Below are positions 11,215 to 24,164 of a stretch of 64,000 nt of DNA, one piece after another (position 1 is the first letter of the stretch; every line of letters begins with the position of its first letter). Source of the DNA: Pithys albifrons albifrons. Its lineage: Eukaryota > Chordata > Aves > Passeriformes > Thamnophilidae. The stretch is taken from NCBI RefSeq assembly GCF_047495875.1, contig NC_092466.1, positions 16,178,561 through 16,242,560 of the forward strand. The letters run 5' to 3'. The notes below the pieces were generated by a model. The model saw only the letters and a program-made list of their open reading frames with translations, made no database searches and was not told the origin of the DNA. The position numbers were made by a program, and so were the translations under genes.

Positions 11215-14200
11215 AATTGTTAAATCATAGTGGCTCTGAGTCATCCTGTGATCAACCAGTGCTTTCACATCCTTTTTGTTGTCTGTTGCTTTCCAAAGTG
11301 GTCTGTTCCACCAGCTTATAATAGACAATCTCATTAAAAATACATAAAATATGATTCTGAACACTGTCTTAGTTTACATACTTCTCTGTTTCAAGGTCAG
11401 AAAATAAAAATTTGAGGTCTTCAAGATGATTTTCATAGAAACTTTGCATAAATTCCTTCCAGATTGTCTTCCCCTTTCAAAGTAAATAATCGTGTTATCA
11501 CTTGTGGCTTGTTCCTTATTCACCTGAAACTCATTGTTACTAATTCTCAATGTCTCAGAAGAAATTAGGTGAATTGTATTGCCTTGTCTGGAAAAATAGT
11601 TATTGAGGAGAACCATCATTTGAGTCTGGCATTATTTACCTTTGGTAAACTTGTGCTGGTCTTCCTTTGTGTTCTTTAATTTCTTTTTTTTTTTGTTTTG
11701 TCTCTTCTCTCACAATTACAGATTAACAGCTCCATTGTTGCCATATAAATTTGTGCATATTTTCATTTTCTTATGAAAAAACTATTACCTTTTCTGACCA
11801 TCTTATCATAAATGCATGAATAATGAAGTCTTAAATTCTGACCTATGGATTGGAGGACTAACATGAATGCAGAAAAACTCTGGGTGGTCCATGTAAAATT
11901 GCCTGAAGGATATAATGTTGTTCATGCTATTTACTCATCAACTCCTTTGAACTCTTTAAAAACAGCTTGTCTTTAGACATAGGAGGAAGACCAACTCACG
12001 GCAGCAGCTGTAAGGGATGTAGAAAACTGCACAATGAATTTGATCATTTGTGCATAAGTCTGTACCATTGTCTACATGCCAAACTTGTTAACTCACTCAT
12101 CTTAACTGCAGGTCATTTTACAGAGCAGTCACCATTGTTTTATGACCAACTTTGTAGACATCCCTCCCCACCCCGACAAAAAAAAAAAAGAATTTGGAAA
12201 AGTCCTTTGATTTTATACGTCAGTTCTGTCAAATATTTTTATGGAAATAGTCAGCTATTATTCAATTTGCTTTGACAATTGTGGCAATTTTTATATTCTT
12301 CTCCTTGTTGATTGTAACATTGTCTCCATATAAACATCAACACTTCCACTGAGGTTAAATAAAAAAAGTATTACCTGATTCTTTTCACAAGGCAACTCTA
12401 CTTCTTTTCTTCTCTTTTTAATAGGTATCTGAAGAACTTAACTGCTATAGATTAAATGTTTTCTGACAATTATCACTGTACCCATCCATTTCTTGAAACT
12501 TAAAATTCAATTTTGTTTCACTGATCAGTGGGTTTTTTCTTTTTTCATAGTCTTTTTCAAATATGAAATATGAAATCCTAATAGACTACTTTTATTTTTT
12601 ACTTTTATTATATAAGGGTTACTAAAAGGGTTTAAATTTTTGGGACTGTTTGTTGATATTTTTCATACTGGAAAACCAGAAAAGAATTCATGCAAAGACT
12701 GTCTAAAGCTTCACAGTGCTGGGCAAAGTGCCTGTCTTTATCTCATGTACCTTGTTCTGAGATAATTCCTAAGGAGTGTTGTTCAAATACCTACAAGCAG
12801 ACACAGCTGAAAAAACCATTTTGCCTTTTTTTTTGTTCTGTTAACCACTAAACCTTTAACATAAACCGCAAACTGAATCCTTCAGTTGTCTTTAACGATC
12901 TGCTGTCTTATATGAGAGGCTAAATGAAATCTATTGTATATGTATAATTTATTTGCTTGATTTTATTATGATGACCACACTGTTCACTCAGTCTGTCCAT
13001 ATTTAGTAATACAGGCTGCTACGCAAAGAACTTTGTTGCTACTTTTTGTTTACTGCTACTGTGACTGTATATAGCTTGTGCCTATTTTGGCAACACCCTT
13101 GTATCTCTATTGAACTAACATATAGCATCTTGCATCTGAATCTATACAGCACCTTGTCAGAGTCTTTAAAATCTGGAAACAGGGGAGGTGCTTGTTAAGT
13201 TCTCTGCCAGGTGTTCAGGTGAATCGATTTACTCAATTTTTTGCCCCCTCCAGATTTCTTCTGACCTGTTGTTTAGGTTTTTAAGTTAAAGAAATTGCTG
13301 ACTGGAAAAATACACCTTATGACTGTTCTGAGGACTCAAAATTGGGTGGTTTCCTATGAAATATATTTTACATCAAACATAAATACTGTGCCTGAACTCA
13401 GTATCAATTTAGTATCAAAACATACACAAAGAAGACCTACTGAAAATAATTTTATTTATGTCATTCCACACTAGTTTCCAAGGATGTTTCTTGATAATAA
13501 TTGTTTGATGATGAGTATGTTCTCTCAGTATTGTGCTAAATTTTAGACAAGTTGAACATGGTAATGGAAAAGCAATGGTGCAAATGGGAACAGGTTTCTT
13601 AAAGGAATTACGAAAGTAGAAGGGCTAACATCACTAAGGCACCTAGAGGCAGGAGGCTGTCTTTCCTAAACACTTAAAAGCTCCTTGTAAATGTTAGCAT
13701 TGATTATAAGGAATGGACTGCTACCACAATAAAATTGCCTGTGGAAAAACGTCACTTTAAATCTTTCATTTTTCCCTTAAAAAACATTTTTAGTAAGGGT
13801 CACACATGCATGAGTTGTAATACCAAGAGTCCGTAGCTGTCAATGTTCTGAGGACCATTGCCTCTTCAGGATGAGATTTTCCATTCAAATTTAAAGCTTT
13901 TAGGATCCAGGTGGATTTATTTGTGCTGTTTCAGTGCCTCAGATACTTTGAAAAATTCTACACACAGACAAAAATAGCTCTGAAATGGAAACAAAAAAAT
14001 GAGTCTTCAAAAGTACTCATAAACCTGTACTATCCAAATTATGATTCAGAGTTTAAAACAACCTTTCATTTGGCTTTTGGGAAAGTTGATCAGCTTCCAA
14101 GAAGTCTTAGAAGCCAGGAGTCCTAGGAGCCCTCCCAGAAAATCCTCAGAGCTGGTTTAGAGCTGATAAGCCCTCTTTCTGTGGCTGTAGGTCATACAGC

Positions 14201-14799
14201 AGATTTTCAAATATCTGGGCAGATGACATGGAAGTTATCTGAGAGGGTTTGAAATCTGCAGCATTACAATTATATTTATGTGCAAATGGGTGCATGTCTG
14301 TGGGTAGCTTTCATTTTAAAACACTGGCATTTTTCAGCAGCAAAATATTCCTTAGAAGACCGCACTGTGTTCATGATTTCCTCTTTCTAATCAATGCCAG
14401 TACAATCCAGTTAATAGGACTAAAAGTGAAATGGAGTCATGACAGGATTATTGACATTCTGTTTTGAAAACACTCATAGAATGTCGAAATCCTGAGGAGT
14501 GAATTGCTGACACAAACTCTAAGCTTTTCCAGGGAAAATATGAGATGCCAGTGCTGTACCTATGTCATTGTAAAGCTGTGGCTCCTATGATGGTTCTGTC
14601 TCTATTGCTCTTTTTCCCCTTTCAGACATGCAGCAACTTTCCGAGATGCTGCCGTTAGCATGCTCAGAAATATTAGTTCTTATGTGATGTGGTGATACGA
14701 TGCTCAAATAAAAAAATTTAAAATTGAGATTAATTATGTGGATTTTGAAGCATCTGAAGCACAGTCTTTGACTCAAAATTTGATACTGCCTTGGAATTG

Positions 14800-14866
14800 G
14801 ACCAAGGGTTGGACTTGATGATCTCGGAGGTCTTTTCCAACCCAATCGATTCTATGATTCTATGAT
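14800..14866 (+). mobile_element. CR1 LINE 3'-end fragment
   Basis: The segment contains the diagnostic CR1 3' end: GGTTGGACTTGATGATCT, then GGAGGTCTTTTCCAACCC, then the tail TCTATGATTCTATGAT. Only the last 67 bp or so are recognisable. The orientation is plus, and the tail copies are intact, so this is one of the younger CR1 pieces in the window. Confidence 0.92.
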
Positions 14867-17818
14867 CTGTTCCCATGTTATGTTTTGTCTGCTCAACTCT
14901 GGAGCATCTTATGAGCACAATAAATACCATCATTTTTATTTCACCAGTTGAGAGGGAAACTGATGCAAGAGTGGGGAACCGATTTATTCTTCACCACACA
15001 TAAGATTAGCAGAATCCAAGACTGAACCTCCAGTCAGGCTCCATCCATCCTCTACCACAATAACAGATTGCCTCAGTGCTCATATTATCCCTCTCTTGTG
15101 AATATGAGTAATACTATTGAAAATTCTCACACATCCTAGATGAAAAATCAGTGCACAAGTATTTATTCATATTTTTAAATAGCATTGTGAATATGTGGGC
15201 CCTCTCACTGTGTGCCTAAATATCCTAGTAGAGGATCTTGTTGGTAGGCGTGTTGCTGTAGCAGACAGTTGAATGTTTAATTTTGAGAAATTTCTGCATG
15301 AAGTAAATATTTGATTTTCAATGAATAGTTTGACTTCACATGTATGTTTTTTCTGTCAAGGAATAGCCCCATCCCTTTGCTCTTCACCCCACCAAACTGC
15401 CTGCACTCAAAAGAAATTGAAATAAGAAGTAAATAATTTTATGTTGCTGCATGTTTGAGATTTACTCAGTCTGCCCAAGCAGTGCACCCAGTCCATACTA
15501 ATTCCATTTACAGGCTGTGTGCAGCTTCTCTTCAGTGCATTTGACTTTGTCCCTGTGATGCAAAGCTGTAATCTGTGGGTAAGGCTTGGGGGTACCATGA
15601 CCAGGTTCCTTCCTTTCATATTGTATAGTGAAGGGTTTCTGTGTGAGCAGAGACAGGGCACTGGTGAGGAGGTGAGGAGCGGGTACCACCTTGGTCTTTC
15701 CCCAGCTGTGTGATCTGCCATGAGAACTGCACACCAGCTACCTGTGCACCCAGGTGTGTGCAGCCTCTTCTCTGCACCTCCTCAGTCTCATAGACAAGTT
15801 CTGTCTACACCATTAATTTTCATATTAGTACTAATAAGTCCCAATGCAGAAGAAATTAGAGAACCACAGTAAATTAGATGATTTCCCTTCTTAGCAAAAG
15901 TGCTATAAGTTTTCTCTGGTTTGTGAAGGACTGCTTTTGTCAAGTCATAGCACATTGTTGGTTAACCCAGTGCCTTCAGCTCTTGGTTTCATTATCATAA
16001 GCTTATACATACGCTTCTAGCTTTCTCTTTTTGTGTGTAATGACTAATTAGTGTAATTTAATATGTCATCGTTATTGCTTTTCCCAGCACAGGATAATAA
16101 TAAAAATCCAGTATAAATGTAAAGTTAATCACAGTGTAACTTCTCTTACATCTCCTACACATCTCCAGATAAGTCTTGAACAGTGGTCTGGGGTTTGACA
16201 AATGGCACTTTTGAAAAACTCTGTGCATACTTATTGATCATACTTTTATGGCCAAAATTATATCATCAGAGGTTCAGCATATGCAGATACTTTAGGAATT
16301 CATAGAATAAAATACATCTTTTTCAGAAGCATGAGATAAAGTTGATTGTAACAGCTTTAGTGAATTAGGCAGTGGAAACAATCTGTGGATGAGAGCTTGA
16401 TGTTTAGCTCAGTTAATTCCAATTAAAGCCTTCATAGTAATCTACAAATCTAAAGTAGAAATGCTTTTTTGGCTATTTGCTCTTTTTTTCCTGTGTGTTT
16501 TTAATAAGCAGCATCACCTAGGTTGAATACATACATAGAAAAAGATTTTTTGGTATTTTTATTGTTAGCATTGGAAAACCTTCCCAAACTATACATATCT
16601 ATATACATATACAAGAAAATTGTACAGAAGTATTATCTCTTTATTTAAACATTCAAATGACATCACAGACTACTTATGCTTTTCTCCCATATTTATCGTG
16701 TGGTCAATAGCTGCTTCTCATATTCATTTTAGTTTCCTGATCTCTGTTGTACCTTTTATCTCTCATATATATATTTCTCCCAGCACATGCATCTATATTA
16801 ATGGCATGTTTGTTTATATTATTGTGAAGATTATTGTTTTACTTCTGAAAGAGGTAGTGCACAATTGCTATGAGGAAACTGTGAATATCTATGTAAATTA
16901 TGTGCACAGAGCCATACTCTGCCCTTGGGGGAAATGCAAATTAGAACATTTTGTAGTTTGTTTGTTTTTAAATACATACACTTTTCACTTCAAGGCTCAG
17001 GACAGACTCCCTGTTTATTTTCCCACTGCTCATCATTTGTTATTCCTTGTAAATATCTCAGTCTTTAATGATTTGTTTGCTACTTTGTCAGGAAAAAAAT
17101 GCTTGATGAGTGAAGTCCTCAGAACACAATGTTTGGTGGATTTTATAGCTCTGCTGTAAGGGCATAATCTGCTTGTAAAAGGGTGTATAACACACTCACG
17201 ACTCAAAGCCATTATAGTGATCTGACAGTCTTCATTCATTTTCTCCCAGTGCCGTCTTGTTTTCTTTTTTTGTATTAGTGTTTGTAATATTTTTTTAATA
17301 CTACAGTACTAAAACGTAGTTAACTGATTTTCCTTACATGGAGAAAGAAAAACATACTCATAAAATGTGTTGTTTACTGCACTTGCAGTTCTCTGCAGAT
17401 GTAATTTTTTTGTAATAAAATTATTTGTATACACTTTAAGTACCCTTTCAGAGAAATGTTTTAATGTAAGTTGTCTGATTCTATTTTAAGTGAAGGAGAA
17501 AACCTGGTAGAGGTTGTCTCTTTAAATCAGATCTGCAGTGTTGATGGACCCTCTAGCAGGCACGGTAAGAACCATTCTCACCTCTGCAGCAGGGAGCTTG
17601 ACCATATAGACTCTCACATTCAATCAAAACCTTTTCCCTTTTAATATGCACTGTACCAATCCTATTCCCATGGTTACAGCTCGTGCTTCTTTGGTTGCTT
17701 CCAGTCTGTTGGAAAAGAACGGCAGCATACATTTCTTGTACAGGAGTTTAAAACATCATGAAAGCAACCCTGTTGTGATTTGCATTTTAAATGTTTCTCT
17801 TTTTTTCTCATTGTACAG

Positions 17819-18026
17819 AATGCTGTAGCAGTAGCTTCAGTTCATTTGCCACAGTCTGTCTTCTCTCAGTCTTCAGCCTGGCAATCTGTTGATAACTCCA
17901 CTTGCAAGCTACAGTTTATTGTCTTTCGGAATGGAAAACTCTTTCCTAGCACAGGAAACTCATCAAATCTTGCAGATGATGGGAAACGTAGGACGGTTGC
18001 CACACCAGCTGTTTTTGCTAAAATAG
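17819..18026 (+). CDS. ADGRA1: ADGRA1 exon: C-terminal GAIN-like domain, part 1
   Basis: This exon encodes 69 codons plus one base of the extracellular juxtamembrane region of an ADGRA adhesion GPCR. A strong polypyrimidine acceptor ends at 17818 and the donor is ATAG|GTGAGG. It starts in phase 0 and ends in phase 1. Recognisable family motifs are VASVHLP near residue 6, CKLQFIVFRNGKLFP at about 29-43, and ADDGKRRTV at about 52-60. These match the ADGRA1-3 group from memory; the assignment to ADGRA1 comes from the downstream TM exons. Two N-glycosylation sequons are present (NST at 26-28, NSS at 47-49), consistent with an extracellular location. No initiation codon belongs to this exon, so more N-terminal exons must exist upstream. 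Confidence 0.85.
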
Positions 18027-18957
18027 GTGAGGAGCTGTTATGCATTATTTTCTTTAATCTAAAAGCTACAGTATGTTTGATTATGTAGAGAATAGAGGGG
18101 TAGAGTATACAGTATGCTGAGGCTGGAAACAGTCTCTGTCTTTAGTACGATGTTTGCAATTGTTCTTGTCTGCACAATTTTATTCAGATTGTCCTGCAAA
18201 TAAAGAAATGCACTTGCGCTATGATTAAAATGCGATTTCTGAACTGCTGTTTGTTGACAGTGTTGTTAGAGATGTTTGCTGCTTAAAGGAGGGTGCTATC
18301 GGAAGGAGCCTTGTGATACTCTTTACAATGAAAATCGCAGTGTTAATATCCTGGGCACTGATAAAAATAAGGCTTTTGGAGCTGGAGTAGTGCCCTGTTG
18401 CATTTATCAATACTCAGCAGCATACTTTCTGATACAAGGGATGTAAAACAGGTGTTGTTAAAGACTTTTGTCTAGATAAGATACATTGTATGTGCTGAGT
18501 AATTATTTTGATTAATTATTCATCCATGCAATTTCACTAGTTGTATTTGATACTGAATAGTGCTCTCGTTTCTATTAGCATTTTTAAATGTTTAAATGTG
18601 ACTTTCAAACTGCAGAATTGTCTCAGTTATTAATCATACCATGAAACTGAGCTTTTTCTGCAGTTTCATGGGCATAGTGTAACACAGGTCATAACTGAAG
18701 AATCTAAAATTATAAAAAAGATCTGCTTTGCGAGGGATGATTAGATGCTTTGGACACATTACGGGACTGAAATGTTTAGATTTATTTATACTATTGCAAA
18801 CTTTTCTGATGTGAGCACTACCTTTAATTTTGACCATGAAGATTATATGTCTGTAGCTTTTCCCCCTATAGTTTAGTGTAGCTGATCTTTTTACACAGGA
18901 TTCATCACTAGAGGGTTTTCCACTTCATCTCTCTGATTCAGTTTGTTCCTTTTGCAG
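18027..18957 (+). other. ADGRA1 intron (931 bp, phase 1)
   Basis: The intron runs from GTGAGG to TTTGCAG between the two GAIN/GPS exons. It contains an 11-bp inverted repeat listed separately; I see nothing else in it. Confidence 0.85.
18639..18671. repeat. Perfect 11-bp inverted repeat, 11-nt spacer
   Basis: CCATGAAACTG (18639-18649) and CAGTTTCATGG (18661-18671) are exact reverse complements inside the short intron between the two GAIN/GPS exons. The function is unknown and it may be fortuitous. Confidence 0.8.
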
Positions 18958-19166
18958 ATGGGTGCAGTTTTGGAAACCTCACCAGCCCTCTCACTATAGG
19001 ATTGAGGCACTTTGCACGGGGTGTAGACCCCATTGCAGCCTTCTGGGATTTTGACCTTCTAGATGGACATGGAGGCTGGTGGGGAGAAGGGTGCCACATA
19101 ATTAGTTCTGCAGGCAATATTACCACCATTCAGAGTACGCACTTCAGTAACTTTGCAGTGCTAATG
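18958..19166 (+). CDS. ADGRA1: ADGRA1 exon: GPS motif and tethered-agonist segment
   Basis: The exon completes a split Asp codon and adds 69 codons. The acceptor is TTTGCAG and the donor is CTAATG|GTAAGT; it ends in phase 0. It encodes the end of the GAIN domain and the GPS: AAFWDFDLL at about 27-35, GGWWGEGCH at 39-47, then THFSNFAVLM at 61-70. In a canonical GPS there are four cysteines and an HL(T/S) cleavage triad. Here only the GC cysteine (46) remains; the other three positions are Ala, Ile and Ser by my alignment. The triad reads His62-Phe63-Ser64. The hydrophobic tethered-agonist core (Phe66, Leu69, Met70) is kept. Sequons NLT (7-9) and NIT (54-56) are present. Whether the protein self-cleaves cannot be told from sequence. 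Confidence 0.88.
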
Positions 19167-19201
19167 GTAAGTATATGACTTAACAAATATACCTATATTT
19201 T

Positions 19202-19213
19202 TCTCTCTCTCTC
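19202..19213. repeat. (TC)n microsatellite
   Basis: Six TC units directly after a short T run, 36 bp inside the intron that follows the GPS exon. Confidence 0.8.
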
Positions 19214-20114
19214 TTTTGCCATACATATATGTTCTTTTTCTGTGCATTGTTCCATTCTTACTTGTCAGTAGCTAACCTTCTGGGTTTTTATAATGTTAAG
19301 TATAAGACAGTCTAAAAGAGAGTAAGTTATTTAACTGCTAAAAAGTGAATAAACCTGGTGGTCAGTTTTAATACCCTGAGAGAGGCCTAATCGGAAATGT
19401 CATTAAATTCAGTCTTAAAAATAAAAGTTCCATCAAGGAACAATTAGTATGTAATGGTTATAAATTATAGGATAGGGTTTAAAAATGTATACTCCTGTGT
19501 GATTTTACATCAGCACATCTCAGAGGCTGGTCTGCTTTTGTTCCTGCCCTGCACTATGTTGATCATACTAATTAGTTCCAGGCATACCGCAATGTTGAAT
19601 CATTTAATAAATGGAGAGGAATAACATCTTCTGCTCTTTTAAGTAAGGACAGTGCTGTCCTTGTTGATCCTGTAGGAGTTCTAGTTTGTACACCAATGCT
19701 GATAGCCTACTTACGAAATTGCTGTTTGTGAAGAAAAATATTCCTGTGCAGTGTTAACACATCAGCCTGCTTGTCTCTGTTCTCAGTCACACTTACAGTT
19801 CCCATTGCAGTTATTTAACTAACCTGCTTAGCAGAAAGTTACCTTCATGAAAGCAAATATATTATGTTCACACTAATGACCTGTTATTATTCAGGGAACA
19901 AAGGAAAGCAAACAAAAAATTGAAAGGTTTCTAGCAATATGTAGGTGAGAAAATGTTTGCACCATTACAAATATTTATTATAAACCAGTTGTAAAAAGAT
20001 TAGACAGATGTGTACTATTACTACTGGATCAGTCCGGAATGCTGATGCATGATTGCATTGTAGATGTTGCTTGTGTACGTTACAGAAGTGTTTATAGTTG
20101 AGTAAATAATGTAT

Positions 20115-20127
20115 TGTGTGTGTGTGT
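20115..20127. repeat. (TG)n microsatellite
   Basis: A short pure TG run of about six units. It is simple sequence only. Confidence 0.85.
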
Positions 20128-23100
20128 AAGGGACAGCAAACACAGGCGACAGGAATTGCGAGGACGTGTGCAGAGAATACCAATCTGCTGCTGTCAGATG
20201 GAGCCCAGATGGCAGCCAATCATAGCACAAAGCTGTGGCACCCACAAGTTAAATGCAGATATTATCGTTCACTTTGTAAGAACTGATTTCCCTGAGACTT
20301 GGACATTTTTTCACACACTCCAGAACTGTTCAGAATTTAAGAGCTGTTCCTCAGATTTGACGACATCAAATATATCTTGTATTCTTCAGCTTCTCTGATT
20401 TTCCTTTCTGGCCACATCCACTTGTTTCCCACAATGTGAAACATTATTTTGTTTTGAGGATGCTTTTCTAAATTCATTAAACACCTGTTGACTTTGCAGG
20501 TGCCACACCCAAAATGGCTTCTTCCTCTTTCAACTGTTTGAGTTCAGCCTGTTCTTAAACTTTGAGTAGTTGCTACATGTTCAACTATTGTTTGCAAACA
20601 TATAATTCCATGGTTTCCTTTGGCTGGGAAATTGAATCTTGACACAAGTGCTACAAATAATTCTTTGTTTTTAAAGCTCATTTATCTCTAGTAAGATGTA
20701 GGATATGGGTTTTTTACAACCATAGAGGCAACTGAGGCACTTTTTACTGCAGCTTTTGTATCTGCTATGGAGTTCAGGTTTAGGTCTGTGCTTGTTTTGT
20801 TACAATAATTCAACTTTGCTTTTTTCTTTTTTTCCATGTGTGCATCTTCATTTTTACTTGTGCAAGACAAGAAAGTAGAATCTTAGACTTGCCCTTGCTT
20901 TACAATTGCTATGGCAGCAAACAATATGATATGTTTCTTAGTTCATGTTTCACAGTCACTTTTAAGAAAAAAGATAACTTAGGTAATTTTGAAATGTATA
21001 TATAAAAATATGCAGGCACACAAATATGTTTTCCAACAGTTGTCTTTCTACACAGTTGCTGGAAAACTTTCAAATCTTCATTACGTGAAACTATTTTCAT
21101 TCAAGTATTATTTCCTAATCACTGTTTTGTGGCATAAAGTCATGGATTGTTTTATTTGATAAATACTGTGCTTTTCTGGGCAGTTCAGTTTTCATACCAG
21201 AAATAAAAAACATTCCATTGTTCTGCATACATTTATAATATGAACAGCAGAAAGTGCTTATGTATATCTTCTTAATTCACACTTAAGTGCGTAATATATT
21301 TTAAAATACTAACAAACCGTCAGCAAATTCAAAATAGCTGCCATATGGTATGTAGCCAATGAAATTAGCTACATGATACATGCTATTAATCTGTAATTCT
21401 CTAATCTATTAGACAATAAAAATTCATAATTGATTATTATGGTTTGGGGTAATAGCAGAAAACTGAAGTAGTGTCTCTTAACCGAAAAGCAGCAATAAGT
21501 CTTTACATTTCCATCAGAATAGTGTATATCCTGCTGTGGAATAAGATGAAACAGAAGCCACAGTTAAGCCAACTGTCCATTTTATAGCTAGTACAACACA
21601 TATTCTGATTTGTCATCTTTTTAAATAGTAAAGACAAAGTTTCCTAAACTGGTTTTATAAAAATTGTTTATGCTTATGTACCATAAAGGGGTTAAAATGA
21701 AGATTTTGTAGAATCCTTTTTTAGAAAGGCAGTAATCAAGGAGTTATCAAGTACGATTGATAATTAATAAGCATGAGCATACTTCAAGTGAGAGGATTTG
21801 CATAGAGCCATTTGATTTCTCTCTGTGACAGTTGTTCAAGTGATGTCAATGAGAGAGAGAGTATAGTTTGGAGGTTGGGTTGGAGAGGAGGTGCAAGCTC
21901 CTTCCCTCACGTGGTCCCATGCTTTGACTTTGCTCTGGGTTGGGCTAGCAAAGACAAGTGAAATAATCGAGTCAGACATCATACAGCATTATCTTTTTCT
22001 GAACAGATTTTGAGTAGTATGTCCTAGGGGTGAAGAAAAAAATACTGTGAACTAACTCCCAAATTATATTCCTGCCTTTCTTTTCATATACTGCATGTTT
22101 AAACCAGTCTTTTCTTCTGTTATCTATAGGAGGAAGAGAGATGGTTAGACTGTAGTTTCTTTTGGAGGTGGCCAAAGTCCTCTAGGCTCTTGAACTCTGC
22201 AATGATTTTCTATTTTACAGTAAAATTAAGAACCCTAATTATACAGTGTGAAGCTTTGGTATATCTAATGCTAAGTATTTGTTTTTATACAGGACAATAC
22301 TATGTCCTTGTGCTCCTGTGTGAACAGAGCTGTATATCAATATTTTAATTTTTCAGGATGATGTATGTGCATGTTATGACCAATCCAGAGACCTGTATAT
22401 CTGACTAAAAACTCTTCAGAGATAACAAGAATATCCAACAGCAACATTGAATTTCAGAATTTTCTGAATGAGTTTTGGCATACATTGTCCTCTGTTCTTC
22501 CTTTCATTTTTCTTAGAACAGAATGGAAATTCAATAGAAATGGATATTACTGTAATTGTATACAGCATATTCTTTCCCCTCTTTGACTGTTTTGTCAATA
22601 GTGATTTCCTCAAATCTGCCAAATAAACATAAGTAAAATTCTTAAATCTAAGTATGATACTTCCAAATTAACATAAAATGGATTAATAAATATTGTTAGC
22701 ACTTTTAATTTTAATCCTAAAAATAGGTTAAATTAATATAAAATCATAAACAACTCCTTTCTTGTTTTGTCACAATATGTCTCATTATTCCAGCCAACAT
22801 TGGTGTGGATTTTTGGGGGCTTTTGGTTTTGCTTTGTGAGTGTAAGGAGTAATTATTTGAAAAAGGAGAATACATTCAGTGGATGCTTATGTGAGATAAT
22901 TAGGCCTGAGAAGACAGCTAAAAAAAAAGAGAGCATATTTTAAACTATTCTGAAGGCAAACTTAGGAAAACTGCATGAATGAAAAATTGAAGAGAGGCAG
23001 GATACTTGAATGAATCATGGGAAGAGTTATGGGATTTTTCTCCTGTTGTTTTGCAAGAATTCCCTGAATCTTTTAAGCCTTCCCAAATTGGTAGGATGAC

Positions 23101-24164
23101 AGTGCCACAAAAGCTACTTTTTCAATATTTTCAGTGTGACTAGAGACAATTGCAGAATTTCTTAAGCCTATTCATGAAGTTCAGTTTGGATAAACTTACA
23201 TGTTTCAGGTCTTCTTCAAATTAATCAGCCTGTCTAAGCCTTTTGAGAAATTAATTCATGAGTCAGGGAGGTATTACAGAGATGTCATTTAGAAAGTTGA
23301 CATAATTACAATATTTGACATCTTCCCCATAGAGAACACAGAGTTTTCTCAGAACAGGCTGTGGAAACATGGTTCTGTACTTTGGAAAATCAGACTGCTT
23401 TTGAAGAGAGGTTTAAGAATGAACCTTTCAAATTTTTTTTGAGTGTTTAAACATCTACAGAATAGACCTTAGCAGAATTTAAGCACCAAAGACTATGAAA
23501 GTGATCCAGAAAGTTTATCTGGTATATGTAAAATTAACATTTGGAGTAGCAGAAACTGCAAAATTCCCTGGAATTAAATTCCTCTGCACGTGTGTAGATG
23601 TTTCCTAGTGTGAAGGGCAAGATTTCTAAGCTCTGCTGTCATTCAGGGGCCTGGCAAGGAGGCACATATTCCTCACCTAACTCCTCAGCTGGCGTGTACT
23701 GCTCGGGTAATGCTCTCATGGAGAGTATTGAGTCCAACTTCCCAGAAAAGGTTGCTTTTTTTAAGAATATTCATGAATGTGTCAAACTTTTTCACAAAGC
23801 CTTGAAATTAGAGTACTTGTAAGAGCAAGATCTAGCTTTTATTCCTTTCTCCTTGGATTACATCTACATTTTATCATACTGCACTTAATGATATATATTA
23901 TTTGCTCTGTAAATTTATGAACTGGCTTGGTACTGGGATCAAAAATCCAAGCTTGTGTCATTCAAAATTCAGTGATTTTGTCACAAATCAAGGCTTTGGA
24001 TCCAGCTCTTTCTTTCTGTTTACTTTTCCTTTCTATTGACTTAATCCATCTTGCATTCTTTGTGGTGCATCTTCAACCAGAGGGTAAAGAGGTTCAGACT
24101 CTAAAGCTCAGTAAAATGGGCCAACTCTTGGGAGACAGATGTAAATGAAAGACCTGGAATCTAT

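Larger units (their letters stand above)
1..17818. other. Region upstream of the first recognised ADGRA1 exon
   Basis: This 17.8 kb stretch is AT-rich and holds no gene I can identify. It is either a large ADGRA1 intron or partly intergenic DNA; the first recognised exon starts at a phase-0 acceptor, so at least one coding exon must lie upstream. It contains CR1 LINE fragments, A-rich low-complexity tracts and two candidate exons listed separately. I looked for the LRR, Ig and hormone-receptor exons expected in a full-length ADGRA protein and recognised none, but short exons are easy to miss by eye. Confidence 0.6.

Noticed and set aside
16620..17159. 179-codon + strand open frame, the longest in the window
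   Set aside because: AT-rich sequence with composition like its flanks; the product is Ile/Val/His-rich with no recognisable domain. It is probably a chance frame.
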